From NCBI RefSeq assembly GCF_947623445.1, contig NC_135244.1:21018860-21082859 (forward strand): DNA of 64,000 bases, given 5' to 3'. Made by a program: the position numbers and the translations under genes. Below the pieces are notes generated by a model. It searched no databases. It was not told the DNA's origin and saw only the letters and a program-made list of their open reading frames with translations. How positions within the stretch are numbered: position 1 is the first letter of the stretch; each line of letters opens with the position of its first letter. Source of the DNA: Clavelina lepadiformis. Lineage: Eukaryota > Chordata > Ascidiacea > Aplousobranchia > Clavelinidae. Shown here piece after piece: positions 10,262-21,783 of this stretch.

Positions 10262-11759
10262 AAAGCATTTGGCTTTAGGCCAACCTAAAAGAATCAACAT
10301 CGCCATCCTCACAACAATCCCACGAAAACGTTCTGCATGAACACCCACCAAAAATGTGGAAAATTCAAATTAACCAGGTTAGGCCCAAGGCAGTAAGGCG
10401 TGGTGGCTCGGTCAATCTATTTAAAGCGTTTTTGCAGAGCGTGCTGTATTTGCAAGCCAGACTGGAAAGATTAAAGAAAGGTTAGATGTAATAGGGGATG
10501 GACCTTTGTCCCAGACTGCATCAGAGTTTGGCATATACCTATAAAGACGCACCCAATCAGCTACTGCTTTTCATGAGCTTTCAGTCTTGTCATTGGCTGT
10601 ATTAAGAATTAAGATGTATAATTTTGCATTTAATGGTCTAGTAGTGGTCTAGTAATTTTACTTTTGCGCACTCAGTTTTTAATCGATTTCAAGATTAAAT
10701 AAATCAAATAGTGTATAGGCTTATATTATTAGGCCTAGCCTAGGCATAGCTATATTCAGGTAATAAACCCTTTCCGAGTTATTGTCTGGGTGGCAAGATT
10801 TTTTCGATTTCTTATAGGCTTAGCAATGGAAAATGTCTATCTACTTCCATTCTTTTTTAAATTACAAGCGTTTTGGGCATCGCATTGTAAAGATTTCGTT
10901 CAGGTATGCAACATACATGAATTTATTTACAAAATAGAGAAAAGATAATACGTAGGATAATTTTGCTTGGCATGTCTAACAAAGTTTACAATAACCAAAT
11001 AGCAGTAGTCTAAATAGGCTACAAATCGAATTGTTACATCCAAACACACCGCAGGTACCACACAAGCTCTTATGCATTTTACGCTGCATCGTACACTAAC
11101 CACGTAACATGACTTAGTATCGAACAAGTCCAGTGCGTAGGATTCAAAGCGCTGTAAATTAAGCATTAACTAACCTATTTTAAATTTTTTTATTGTGCAA
11201 AGGAATTCATATACTACTCACCTAAGAATCAAAGTGGATCGACAATTTCCATGGTTAAGTATAGGCTAGGACGCTAGGTGATCATAAATATCTTGTCGTC
11301 CAAAACTATGGTGCCCGTAACTTGAAAAGGGTCTTTTGCATATGCATCCACTGAAGTTTGTAAGTTTGCACTTCTATTCATTGCATACAAGCCATTTTTG
11401 GTTGTTTGGTGCACCCAAGATCTTGCTGAGAACGGCCATACTCTGAAGTCCGGCCCTTCCCGTGTTTAGGTTTTGCGATTACCAAGGATACTCTCTTAAG
11501 TGGTGTTCACTTTAACTTTTTTTATACCTTATAGGTTGTTTTATATACCCTGTATAACCTGTATATTTTATATAACCTGTCAGCAGAAGATGTCAGCAGA
11601 ATTGATTGGTGACTCCCAATGAAGTTTTCAGAAAGGTATATAAAATGGGATGCATTACACATTTGCACTTCATTTTACAAATAGAAACCTTTTGCTATGT
11701 TTCTTTGTAGAAATATTCCATATTCTTTTACTGTATTAGCGTGACTTCAATTGTTATAG
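10262..11759. other. Non-coding stretch upstream of the kinesin pseudogene
   Basis: No exon with splice borders, RNA gene or transposon ends could be supported. A 79-codon minus frame at 10927-11166 is uninformative. If the kinesin locus ever had a promoter and 5' exon they should lie here, but I could not identify them. Confidence 0.4.
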
Positions 11760-12490
11760 AACGTTGTCGATTCCCAGTACATGGAAGTGTACTTACGAAT
11801 AAGGCCGTTTAATAAGAAAGAAATTCTTGCAAGAGAAGACCAGGTTAGTGTCAAACTGTGAGTAATTGTATTGGACACAACATATCCAGTTAAGTAGAGG
11901 ATTGAATTAAGAGTATTAGTTAAGCGCAAAACAAAAGCAATATCAGTTTATTTTGTCATGTATCTTTTTAACGGCTTTTATAGTTTTTTAAATCATCATA
12001 GAAATGCATGGAAGTGTCAGAAGATGGGCATGTTTGAACGCTGCATGCACCAAAAGATTCAAAGAAATTTAAAACAAGTGTTCATGGTGTTGGTGACAAA
12101 ATTCAGTCATTTTCTTTTACAAAAATATTTCCGCCGGATACCAGGTGAGACACTCATAGAAAATTGCATTTCAAATGTAAATACCCAGGTGTTCACTGAG
12201 AATTTGCTAGAATTAACTACTGTACCGATATATATGCTTGGACATATATAACATGATATCAAAACCAATTAAAAATACAAAAATGTTTAAAATCTTTCTC
12301 TATCATGTTGCAGTCAAAAACAGTTTTTTGATTTAACTGCTCTAAAAATTGTTCAAGACTTTATCGGTGGCCAGAACTCATTAATTTTTACTTACGGCGT
12401 TACAAGTTCTGGTAAGTGATATTAAATGAGCATTTTGTTACTTCTAAGAATGTGTTTGTTTATTTGTATGGTAGCATTCATCCTCTATGA

Positions 12491-13376
12491 CAGGGGTGTC
12501 AAACTCAATCGCACCAGGGGCCAAATCTCAAAACTTATTTAACGCCGCGGGCCGTAAGGATGATAAATGACTGAACGTACATGAATTGGAACAGGCAATG
12601 AAACAACACCAAGTGTTTGATGTTTAAAGCTCGGTTTATTATTACCTTACCTTAGCTTACCTACCACGAAGTAGGCTTATTATTGAAAACAAGGCTTTGG
12701 GAAAACCAGTGTATTTCACGGAAATTGGGCCGCACAATCAGTTGGAACAACGTGAATTAAAAAATATTCTATTAAGTCTGTGCTGCATTGTTTGATGTTT
12801 AAAGAATCCGTTCTCAAATATGAGCACAAAGTAGACCGATACAATGAATATGTAAAAAATGAATGTACGCAGCTTACGGTATGGCACGCTATATAACTAT
12901 AAGCTCATACGCAGAAATGCAGTAATAAGATTCTGTCAAACACGAGCGTAGCCTCCTACAGGTAGCCTGCATCAAAAAATGTAAATGAAACCATGCATTT
13001 GAAAGTTAAAATTAGAAATTGCATTAAAACGTTTGGCCATATTGAAAGGTGCCGTACTATTAGACTTGCCAAAATTAAACTGAGGCTGCTAAATAAGAGC
13101 AGTTTTAGCTGGGCTATTTTTAATAATTCTTCTGTTGCATCCCAGGTTACAAGCGATAGAATAAATCTATTTATTCTATCGTATGGTGGGGCAACTACTG
13201 TGCTACTGTATTGTGCGGTTTAATATAATCTTGTTTTTTGCTTGAAAAAAGTAAGTTATACTGTACAATGATCTCGCAGGCCGGAAATAGTTCAATGTAT
13301 GAAATAACTACGCGGGCCAAGTTTTATTGTAAAGCGGGCCGGATGTGGCCCGCGGGCCGGGAGTTTGACACATATG
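12491..13376. mobile_element. hAT non-autonomous element (886 bp) in intron
   Basis: Left end CAGGGGTGTCAAACTC and right end GAGTTTGACACATATG are inverted, with GC-rich gggccgtaagg/gcgggccgg subterminal sequence, and a perfect 8-bp target duplication CTCTATGA (12483-12490, 13377-13384). It lies in the intron between kinesin exons 3 and 4. The interior shows only short uninformative frames. Confidence 0.92.
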
Positions 13377-13534
13377 CTCTATGATGATAAAATTCAAACA
13401 ATCCTCATTTGAAGCAAATCTTATAAAATCATTGTCCACCTTATTAAACATATGCTTCTATAACAGGCAAAACATACACAATTCAAGGATCTCCTGGCAA
13501 TGAAGGTGTCATTCCTCGAGCTGTTGGTGTAGTG

Positions 13535-13780
13535 CAGAGGTGACGAACCTGCGGCCCGCCAAACAATTTTGTGCGGCCCACCAAGCGATTTGACAAACGC
13601 CCATACATGCAAGGCATATAGGTAGGGTTGCCATACCGTCCGGAAAATTCCGGACATGTCCGGAATTTAGGGTTAAATTTTGCGTTTGTGCGTGCGTGCG
13701 TATTTTGCGTTTGTGCGGCCCGCTTACTCAGCTGTAACTAATGAAGTGGCCCGCGACAGCGAACGGGTTCGTCACCCCTG
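13535..13780. mobile_element. hAT MITE (246 bp) inside a kinesin exon
   Basis: Terminal repeats CAGAGGTGACGAACC and GGTTCGTCACCCCTG (one mismatch) with gcggcccgc subterminal blocks. Flanking 8-bp duplication GTGTAGTG (13527-13534) and ATGTAGTG (13781-13788), one mismatch. Removing the element and one duplication restores a continuous kinesin frame (AVGVV then FNSIGQQLIK). It contains an inner piece with gggttgccataccgtccgg that is shared with the element at 57071-57483. Confidence 0.93.
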
Positions 13781-15529
13781 ATGTAGTGTTTAACAGCATT
13801 GGTCAACAGTTAATCAAGGTAATAGCATTTGCTGATGAAACTTTCATTCTCATCTGGAGTGGCAGCACTTTGTAACAATAATAATGTTTTGCCTCTATGA
13901 AAGGTTTTAAATGATTTTCTGACTTTCCAGGAATCCAACTTGCAGTTGCGAATGACGAACAGTGTTGTGGTTGTGTCCGATGAGGAAACACAAAAAAAAT
14001 ACTAGCTTTAGCAGATGTAATTCAGGATGTAATATTTTCTTTGTATTTAAATGTTATGACATAGTTTAATATTTAATTAATGTTTTGTTTGCATCCATGT
14101 AATATGTATCCCAACCATGTATGTTACAAATTTGCATGTTAACATATATATGTAGAGTATAATTGTGTAAGATTTCAGGTCCTTCCGTATTTCTCCTAAT
14201 ATAAGCCCTACCTTTAAAATAAGACCTAGTCGATAGCGCGATGTACTTTGCTATCACTAGTAATGCAATGATGCAAGATGTAATCTTTTTACTTATTGCA
14301 TTTTGAATTGTTTCATTAACGTTGTACTGCTATTAACACAGTCACATTCATACCGAGTCCAGGACAGTCTAGAACCGTCAATCAAGTCATCGCAAAGTAG
14401 CGAGGCTACCACCTGTCCATCTGCTAATAGCACAGTTACTGGTGACAACTCCCTTGCTGGGGATATTTCACGGAATAAAAGGAGGTAATAACTAATAACC
14501 AACCATCGCATCTCAACCCATTTTCTCTGGCATTCATTTGAATCTAGTTCCCATACATGCATCGTTCAAAGCAAAGTACTCAATCAATCAATGTAATCAA
14601 TACTCTGTAATATTAACATTATTTTTGTTAGGCGGTCCTTTATGGATTTTGCACAAAATGTTGCCGATGATAGTTATGTGGATATCAGTGCCAAGGGACC
14701 AGTGAGGTACAAACAAATACATAACAAACGCTAATTCTAAACGTTTCGGCATAAGTTGCCGATATCCAAACTAAGGTAAAGTGAAGTTGATGTTTTGATT
14801 TCAGATATGTCATGTTCGTGTCTTTCGTTGAAATATACTATGATCATATTTATAATATACTGGAGCCATTGCCGAAAGACAAAAGCAAAAAGAGGATAAT
14901 TCTCGGATTAGCTGAGGACAAAAAGTTGCCATTTGTGAAAGGCCTCAGAGAAATTCAGGTGGTATATTTTTCGGTTCTAGTTTTAAACTTTACTGTTAAT
15001 ATACTTGATCGGCAATAGATTTATATGTTTTTAAATGTCTTGTTGTCTTTAGGTCAGTTCACGTGAAGAAGTTTTAAAATTACTTAGCATCGGTCGCAAC
15101 AACTTACACATTGCTGAAACTAAACTAAACCACAACTCAAGCAGAAGGTAAAATGTTATAGAACATGTCCTTGACTTCACTTGCCTTTTTATTGATATGC
15201 AGTAGAACTGGCCTTATTCAGTTTTCTTTAAGTCGTCGATTTGTCAGATTCTTATTGCTAGCTGCAGAAGTATGTGCATCCTAATGTTTGCTTAGGTTGT
15301 TTAATTTATTGTACATTGAAGTAATTTGACAGTTCGATTTTTCCAGCAGTTTCTTTCATCCCTAAGACGTGTTTCGTTTATCTTATTATTCTTACTGTCA
15401 TGAAATTAACCTATACTATATGTAACTGTGAGCATTAATTGTTAAGTAATCTACGACAAGATAGAACTCAAGTGATAAACACAGTTTTCGAGTCTATTAA
15501 TTGCGTGAATGAACATGTTGAATTGCGTG

Positions 15530-16010
15530 AATGCGAATATTATAACTCCATAAATTGCAGCAACACTTCACAGGCACAACCAGAAACAATATATTTTCTA
15601 TGTCACTTTGCTGCGGGGTCGAAATGACCCCTGTTACGCACTCCCGGGATACTTAAGGAAAATCATTTTTTCTTGTCAAGTAAAATTAAACAGAGACTAT
15701 TTTCTCACCAAGTAAAGTCAAGCAAATCCAAGAGTTGCCAATATGTGTCAAGCAATCATGAGTAGCAGCGTTTGGGTCATTCTGACATCTGTCATGCATT
15801 CTAGTGTTAATCTCGAAAAGGTGTCGAATAAGACGAATTTATTAACATAGAAACAATTTTGGAAAAGATTATATTTTTGCGAAATGTAGTATACAGTATA
15901 TAAGAAAATATTCATCTAAATTTAAGATTTAAGAAACTATATGGCAACTTAATCCAATGCATTTCTTTAGCCATTGCATCTTTACAATTAAGACAGTCGG
16001 CATAAAAGAA
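15530..16010 (+). mobile_element. Interspersed element B, copy 1, with GGGGTCGAAATGACCCC
   Basis: Shared with reversed copies at 20640-21095 and 21784-22240. It contains the inverted core GGGGTCGAAATGACCCC (15615-15631) followed by tgttacgcactcccggga. It sits exactly where the kinesin pseudogene lacks an exon. The GGGGTC...GACCCC signature is reminiscent of piggyBac-type MITEs, but I found no clean TTAA borders, so the class is open. Confidence 0.65.
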
Positions 16011-16639
16011 ACAGACAAACCTCAGCAAGCCAGAGTTACACAGTAAGTATCTCATTATTGTCCAGCAATCCAGCAACAGGTAAAATGCTGGAAAAACGTA
16101 ACTGTTCGATAACTTCTTTTAGATTCACATTTTGTGACTTGGCCAGCTCTGAACGATGGGGAAAGACCGACGGTTATGGCGAGAGGTTGAAGGAGGCTGG
16201 AAAAATTAACACGTCCTTGTTAACACTCGGAAAATGCATCGAGACACTGCGTCACAATCAGCAACACCCAGGTACATGGGCATCTTTTTAAAACTTAGTC
16301 TTATCTCCTCATTTATATCTGCAATGTTTTGTATTGAAATACGACTTACAGAAACATGGTTTACGATTACAGAAACAATGCACGCAGTGATATTCTCTGC
16401 AATGACAACCGAAGTAAAATTTGTCATTAAGTATGCTATGGACAATTGAAAAAATGTTTTCCTCAAAAACAAAATGGCGGCTTGGACTCAGTAAGGGACT
16501 GCTGTCTTTAGGATAAAGAATCTGCTGACAATTCAGATCAGGAAGACGACAGTAGTGATAAAGAGCATGATGAAGCTTCCTGGAAAAAAAAGGAGGTAAG
16601 AAATTCAAAAAAGTTGGCAACACCTTTCCTATCTTCTAT

Positions 16640-17045
16640 ATGAGCAAATGACTGAAGTCATACCCATTCTATGCAAGAAAATCTTCCTTTACCCCGGAAT
16701 CAATAAAATATGATTACCATACGAGTCAGCCGTGGTTGCTGCAAAATTTTCGTCCACTCCCCAACATTCCTACGTTATGTCTTGCTTTTTGATTTAAAGT
16801 TCATATTTTTAAAATAATTCATGCAAGCACGAAAATGTTCAAAATGCAATGTGCCAATTTTGGGTGTTATTTGTACATATTAATGCAATATGTTGTTTTT
16901 AAAAGGTGATTATAATTATAAAGTGGGCTTATGTAAATTTGTTTTTCCATTGCTTGCAGTTGTACTTTAGCAAGTTTTTTATGTGAAATTTCCAATTCTA
17001 TAACAGTTTTATATAGCTTGTCATGTTATGTAGATTATAAAACTG
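16640..17045 (+). pseudogene. Duplicated caspase last-exon fragment and its 3' flank
   Basis: Bases 16645-16722 encode EQMTEVIPILCKKIFLYPGI, matching the end of the caspase terminal exon at 61945-62079 (EQMTEVKHTLCKKIFFYPGV). The match continues through the 3' flank to about 17045, the reverse complement of about 61640-62060. The splice acceptor and the first part of the exon are absent and the frame ends early (TGA about 16720). It abuts the last kinesin pseudo-exon. Confidence 0.88.
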
Positions 17046-17794
17046 TAGTGGCCTGGGTGGCATTTTTAATGCCATTATATCATTTTTTGGAAAAGTACTT
17101 TCTAGCTATTGATTGAAGTTTATGAACTTGTCTTTTGATAACACTTCAACTGTCGTTTGATATTTGGAAACCTACTCTAAATAACTTCATGTGAAAACTC
17201 CTTTTAGTACGTTGGGTTGTTCCCAGGTTGTTTTCAGCACCTGTGCTGATAAGAAATCTTTATTACAAATGCCTTTGTTTTCCTCACTGCACATGTTCTG
17301 AAATGCTGCGTTTTTCTTTTCGAAGATTTTCAATCCCATAGCTTCCCATAAGCTCGCAGCTTCCCCATTTTCTTCCCATAAGCTCGCACTATTACCGACG
17401 AACTCGGAGAGACAGAGACAGACGGAGAGATACAGAGAGAGTCATATGAGTTTACTACGCTGGTCATGATGTTTGCAGCTCAATAGACATCTTACTAGCA
17501 GTGGTATTACTATGTTCTTGATTATGCGTAATATTGAGAAAGTGTACAGCACCTACAATAAAAACCTTTTCTTGTAAACTATATCTGTTGTGATATTAAT
17601 AGCTTTCGGCTGAAAAGAGGTTAGAGTTTTCTAACCACAGGCAACAATAGAGTCAGATAATAATTAATTCAACAGGTAAATTCAGTTAACATAACATAAG
17701 TTAAGACAGAAGCTCTACATCTGCATTTAAATAACCTCTGCAAAACTATGCTTTTAAGCAAAATGCACAAGTCTTATAGTCATTGAAGTCAGTC
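17046..17794. other. Insertion relative to the caspase-side duplicate; non-coding
   Basis: The inverted duplicate around 61430-61640 lacks this stretch. It holds a degenerate GA-rich run (17408-17443) and a doublet of cttcccataagctcgca, but no recognisable gene or terminal repeats. Confidence 0.5.
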
Positions 17795-18480
17795 GAAATA
17801 AGAAATATGTACTAGAAAACATCTCTGATGGAAGGTTAATTGATGTAAAAACAGATCTGCAAAAACTTTTGTAGCAATTTTTGTAACTTCTGCAAAAACG
17901 TTTAGTACAGTACTAGGTCAAAAGTACAGCATTAGGCCTACTTGGTAAAAACTTATCGGAAATTTGGACCAGTGAATTATGCCAACGAAATATTTGTGTG
18001 GCAAAACAGAGTCAGGGTAAAGTGTCCTCCAAAAGTATAACACGGAACTGCATAAGAATAAACACATAAGGGAAACATTGGTCCTTAAGTAGGGCTATTT
18101 TAGATTCCAAGGATGATAATTTCCGATTCCCAGAATAAACAGGACCCGCGATTAACTACCAATGGATTCAAATACCACTTCTGGCACTATAATATTGTTG
18201 TGAAAGTCGTTTTATTTCACAGGTGACTTCTAGATTACTTCATCTCAGTTAGAATAACCCTAAGGCCAAGATTGCATAAATGTTAAGTTGACATAGAAGT
18301 CGTCGCTTGCCTATTGCTGCATATTTGGAACATAGACATCATAGAATTACAACACTGAAGCCAAAACACATCACAACAATGCATCAAAACATAGACATAT
18401 TAACTTCATGCCTCAATGAAACATAAAAATTGTACGTTTTGAAGTTAGAGCAGAAATGCATTAAAATGAATAATTTTTTG
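17795..18480 (-). repeat. Interspersed repeat C, reversed copy
   Basis: Reverse complement of about 8810-9490 and 60750-61440 (landmark tggaccagtgaattatgcca). It ends abruptly at 18478, where an oxygenase exon fragment begins. Another partial copy lies at 42917-43180. Confidence 0.88.
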
Positions 18481-18706
18481 ATGAAGAAGTTGATGGGGAC
18501 CACCCATGTGATGTTAAGGAGGCGTTCAGTTTTGATGGAAACTCTGTTTTCAATCATCCTGAAAAGCTTCCTGAAGATATATGTCCTGGGAAGTTAGATT
18601 TCACGAAAAAGTTTATGACCGACTGCAGACAATTGTCTGAAAGAATCATGGATTCACTTTCGATAGGAATGGAATTGAAAGAGGAAATATCATCAACGCA
18701 TCCACA
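18478..18706 (+). pseudogene. 2-oxoglutarate/Fe(II) oxygenase (isopenicillin-N-synthase-like) exon fragment
   Basis: An open stretch of about 76 codons containing VKEAFSFDG, KLPEDICPG and TDCRQLSERIMDSLSIGMEL. This pattern (KEAF... then a helix with a C..LS..L...L..GL layout) is that of the N-terminal half of plant-type/IPNS-like dioxygenases, before the HxD iron motif. Compared with the 52627-52787 copy it lacks about 14 bases after MELKEE, which shifts the frame into unrelated residues. No iron-binding half is present. The family call is from memory of the fold pattern and is moderately sure. Confidence 0.5.
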
Positions 18707-19132
18707 ACCTTCTCCACCGCTTTCACGGCCCACTCAAAGCCAACAAGCCTCTTTTAAAGTAGTGAGATTGTATGTCGATATCAGATTAAAAGCACTCCAT
18801 TCCGCTTTTGGGGCTTGACTTACAGTGCACACGTTTTACAATAAAATGGTAGAAAGCCACCTTTTTCTCGCCAGCTCACCTCTACCGCCTGAAGCCCATG
18901 CGGGAGACCACCGAAAACAGGACACGTATGAATCTGCACTAGACCACATCGAAACACTTGAGGCGGTATAAACAACGTGAAAAACAACAGTGGACAAGCG
19001 AAATCAATCAAATCAGATCATCAAGAGAAATAACAAACATAATAAAAGTTAACTGATAACTAAGGAAAACAAAAGCGTGGGAAGATGCATGAAAAACAAA
19101 CAAACAATAGTGCGAAACATTATTTCGCCACA
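18707..19132 (-). mobile_element. Solo LTR of the Ty3/gypsy element
   Basis: On the minus strand it begins TGTGGCGAAATAATGTTTCG and follows the 3' LTR at 43826-44272 closely, with several small indels. No internal region follows. The boundary at 18707 is less certain because the termini of the two copies differ there, and no target duplication was clear. Confidence 0.75.
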
Positions 19133-20639
19133 TAGCCATAAATGTATTTGTCACGTCAGTAGACAACAAAAGCAGAATAGTCCTTATAATGGTGTTTCCA
19201 CCAAACCATAGAGGAGAGTCTGGCACCTGCACGCACGATTATCATCAATGTGTCTGAGTGGAAACTACGGAAGTCTTCGACGAGAAACCGTGTACACAAA
19301 ATTTGGCTTCATGGTATGAAACGAAGCCGCTATTCTTTGTTTATTTATGGTAAATTAGCGTTGAAACAACCCACATTTCTTTTTTGATTCATTAATTAAT
19401 TATCAATAGGTATTATGAGTGAAATATTTGACGAATGAACTTTGACGAATCTGCTGGGTGCAGCTGCCACACATTCCACCATGGCGGATCGTACAATAAC
19501 ATACATACATGGATTCCCACTAAAAAATTTGTAGGATGCCCCGACTTCCCCTTTCGGCAAACTGCCACTCCTTATCCAACAATATTTGGTCTTACTCTAA
19601 AATTCTAAATCATCAAACTTCCAAAACTGCTGAAACCTCAGTTTTGCTTGTGGGACTTCCCTATTCGCAACCACAAAATAGACATCAATTTGCACTAAGC
19701 AAAATAAAGTTTGTGCCACTGCAAGCTATTAATTATATAATTGTTAAAATATCGAAACACTGTAAAAAGTAATGTTATTTTCACGTCTTTTCTTCTTAAA
19801 AGACTAGAAAGAAAAAGTTTTAAATCTATCAATCCTTAAAGGAAGTCAAAGCAAAATAAAATAGTGAAACATTCTATCCGCCACGTTCTCCGTGTACAAT
19901 ATTTTTGCGGACAATATATATGTGTTCTGTACTTTGGTTAAGTGTTTTTGATCACTTCCCATATGTGCGCCGCCTCCACTAATTAATGACGTCAGTGTAA
20001 TGGCTCAATTTTGTTGCCGAAGTGTTCCTGGGTTTCGTTGCATTGAAGTTACATCTGGAGGATCCAGTATTTAAAATCTATTCCTGGTTTATCTTTGATT
20101 TTGTTAATTGTGGCAAAAATAACCGATTACAGTACACCTACCTTTTACAATCGGTTGTTATAGCAAGAGAGACAGTCAAATTCAAGAACGCGCAAGCGAA
20201 TTTCGTGAAAGACTATTTAGGTTCTGTAAAGTTCGCATCTCTGCCTTCCAGCCGTTTTACGATTTTCAAAATCGTGCACGAGCGAAGACACGAGACCCAT
20301 CAGTCAAGCTCCTAAAAAAAGATTGTGACGTTTGTGGAATAATTATCTCTGCAAGTTCCTAGTTATGATAAGTATCAAACGTGTAACGCTATTGATGATT
20401 GATGCTATCAATGCTAACCGGTTTTTATTATAAAGCAAATGCCTTTACATGCACGGATAATGTATTAAATTGGTTAATTATAACTTTTGACTGTTACAAA
20501 GTGCGAAATTACTGCTGTTGAAGTGTATGATGTCCAGGTGTAATTTGTTATTTTATTAATAAGGTTAATGCTAAAATAAATTGTATAATGTATAATGTAT
20601 AATTTCCAACAGTTTCGAGCAGTTTTGCATCAACTACGC
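19133..20639. other. Non-coding stretch
   Basis: No exon or RNA gene could be supported. A 97-codon plus frame at 20022-20315 has no recognisable domain. A TGACGTCA-like site at about 19986 could be a CRE-type element but is isolated. Confidence 0.4.
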
Positions 20640-21095
20640 AGGTGAGCATTTGCAGCATTTCTGCATCAAACACACACTGTGTAACTCTGTCTGTTGTAAC
20701 TCTGTCTGTCAAACCCATGTCTGTTTCATTTGTGCAGACTCTCTTTATGGAAAAGATGCAATGGCTAAAGAAATGCATTGGATTAAGTTGCTATACGGTT
20801 TCTTAATTGTCTTAAATTTAATTGAATATTTTCTTATACTACATTTCGCACAAAATATAATGTTTCTATGTTCATAAAATACAGTAGAATTTGTCTTATT
20901 CGACACCTTTTGGAGATTAACACTAGAATGCATAACAGATGTCAGAATGACACAAACGCTGCTACTCATGATTGCTTGACACATATTGGCAACTGCTGGA
21001 TTTGCTTGACTTTACTTGGTGAGAAAATAGTCTCTAAAATTTTACCTTATAACAAAAATGCATTTTCCTTAAATACCCCGGGAGTGCGTAACCTT
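20640..21095 (-). mobile_element. Interspersed element B, copy 3
   Basis: Reverse copy of 15740-16010, including catgattgcttgacacatat. It ends at tgcgtaaccttcc, cutting into a kinesin exon. The GGGGTC core is not present in this copy. Confidence 0.7.
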
Positions 21096-21651
21096 CCTTT
21101 CAATATTCACCACTTGATGATTCATATGCTGTAACACTTCATCACGCAGATTCCTCTCAGTTACATAAACCTTTGCTTTTTCTTCTTTTAAAGCATTTTT
21201 CAAGTGATCGATGACACCAACCAACTTGTTCTGCATAAAGTTACAGATATTTTCAGGTCTCAGTAAAATATTCAAATGCAAAGAGTTGCATGGACATGAT
21301 ATAGAAGATATGAAAGGTGTCGCCAACTTTCATAAATTTCTCACCTCCCTTTTTTTCCAGGAAGCATAATCATGCTGTTTATTACTGGTGTCTTCTTCCT
21401 GATCAGAATCATCAGCAGATTCTACTACAAGAACAAGTAAACACAACAACTGCAGTGCAGACTTTCACATAACTACATCTGAAACTATAGCAGAAACATT
21501 ACAAAAAATGTATTTAGCTCCTATAACTTGATCAAGGCTGAAAAACAGTTATTCTAATTACCAATTGTTTTTTTGAGTTCCTTGGCGGTGTTTGTTTCTT
21601 GCCAGCTGAAATTGTAGCTTGGCTTTTTGATTTTACCTTCAATGACAGTAA
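21093..21651 (-). pseudogene. KIF20-like post-motor exons, inverted fragment
   Basis: Three phased exons on the minus strand: 21561-21651 (KPSYNFSWQETNTAKELKK), 21345-21424 (ESADDSDQEEDTSNKQHDYA) and 21093-21230 (NALKEEKAKVYVTERNLRDE). The second is the counterpart of exon 16512-16596 of the main pseudogene but without its frameshift. The third resembles the KIF20 neck/stalk region (LK.E..K...E..LRDE). The last exon is cut by element B. The piece is flanked by two same-oriented copies of element B (20640-21095, 21784-22240), suggesting it was moved or duplicated with them. Confidence 0.72.
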
Positions 21652-21783
21652 CTTTGTTACAATAACTTTTAATTATTTAAGTGTTTTGTGCTCTAAATAA
21701 ATCATCCACTAATACACTCATTCAAGCTATTGAAAATAGTTGTAGCTTATCCTTTTATTAAAATAACAAAAATTACGTAAAAA

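Larger units (their letters stand above)
11760..16596 (+). pseudogene. Kinesin-6 (KIF20-like) motor pseudogene
   Basis: Eleven exons in order: 11760-11843 (YLRIRPF motor start), 12002-12144, 12314-12411 (SLIFTYGVTSSG), 13467-13818 (GKTYTIQG, completing the P-loop), 13931-14028, 14342-14484, 14632-14706, 14805-14958 (FVEIYYDHIYNIL), 15053-15147 (NHNSSRR), 16123-16271 ([19 protein letters not shown]) and 16512-16596. Order, phases and the GQNSLIFTYGVT signature match KIF20A/B, cytokinesis motors. Lesions: TGA at 12035-12037 in exon 2; a hAT element inside exon 4; a one-base loss in the A run near 13993 (exon 5); an extra A near 16560 (exon 11). The exons for the SSRSHSIF strand and the VPYRDSKLT loop are missing, and switch II reads DLASSE instead of DLAGSE. 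It cannot make an active motor. Confidence 0.9.

Noticed and set aside
14185..14235. ataagccctacctttaaaat/aagacctag resembling a known MITE family
   Set aside because: Only one short stretch matches and no ends or target duplication could be located in the intron.
19536..20315. Frames at 19536-19772 and 20022-20315
   Set aside because: No recognisable motif or consistent splice borders; composition is that of chance frames.
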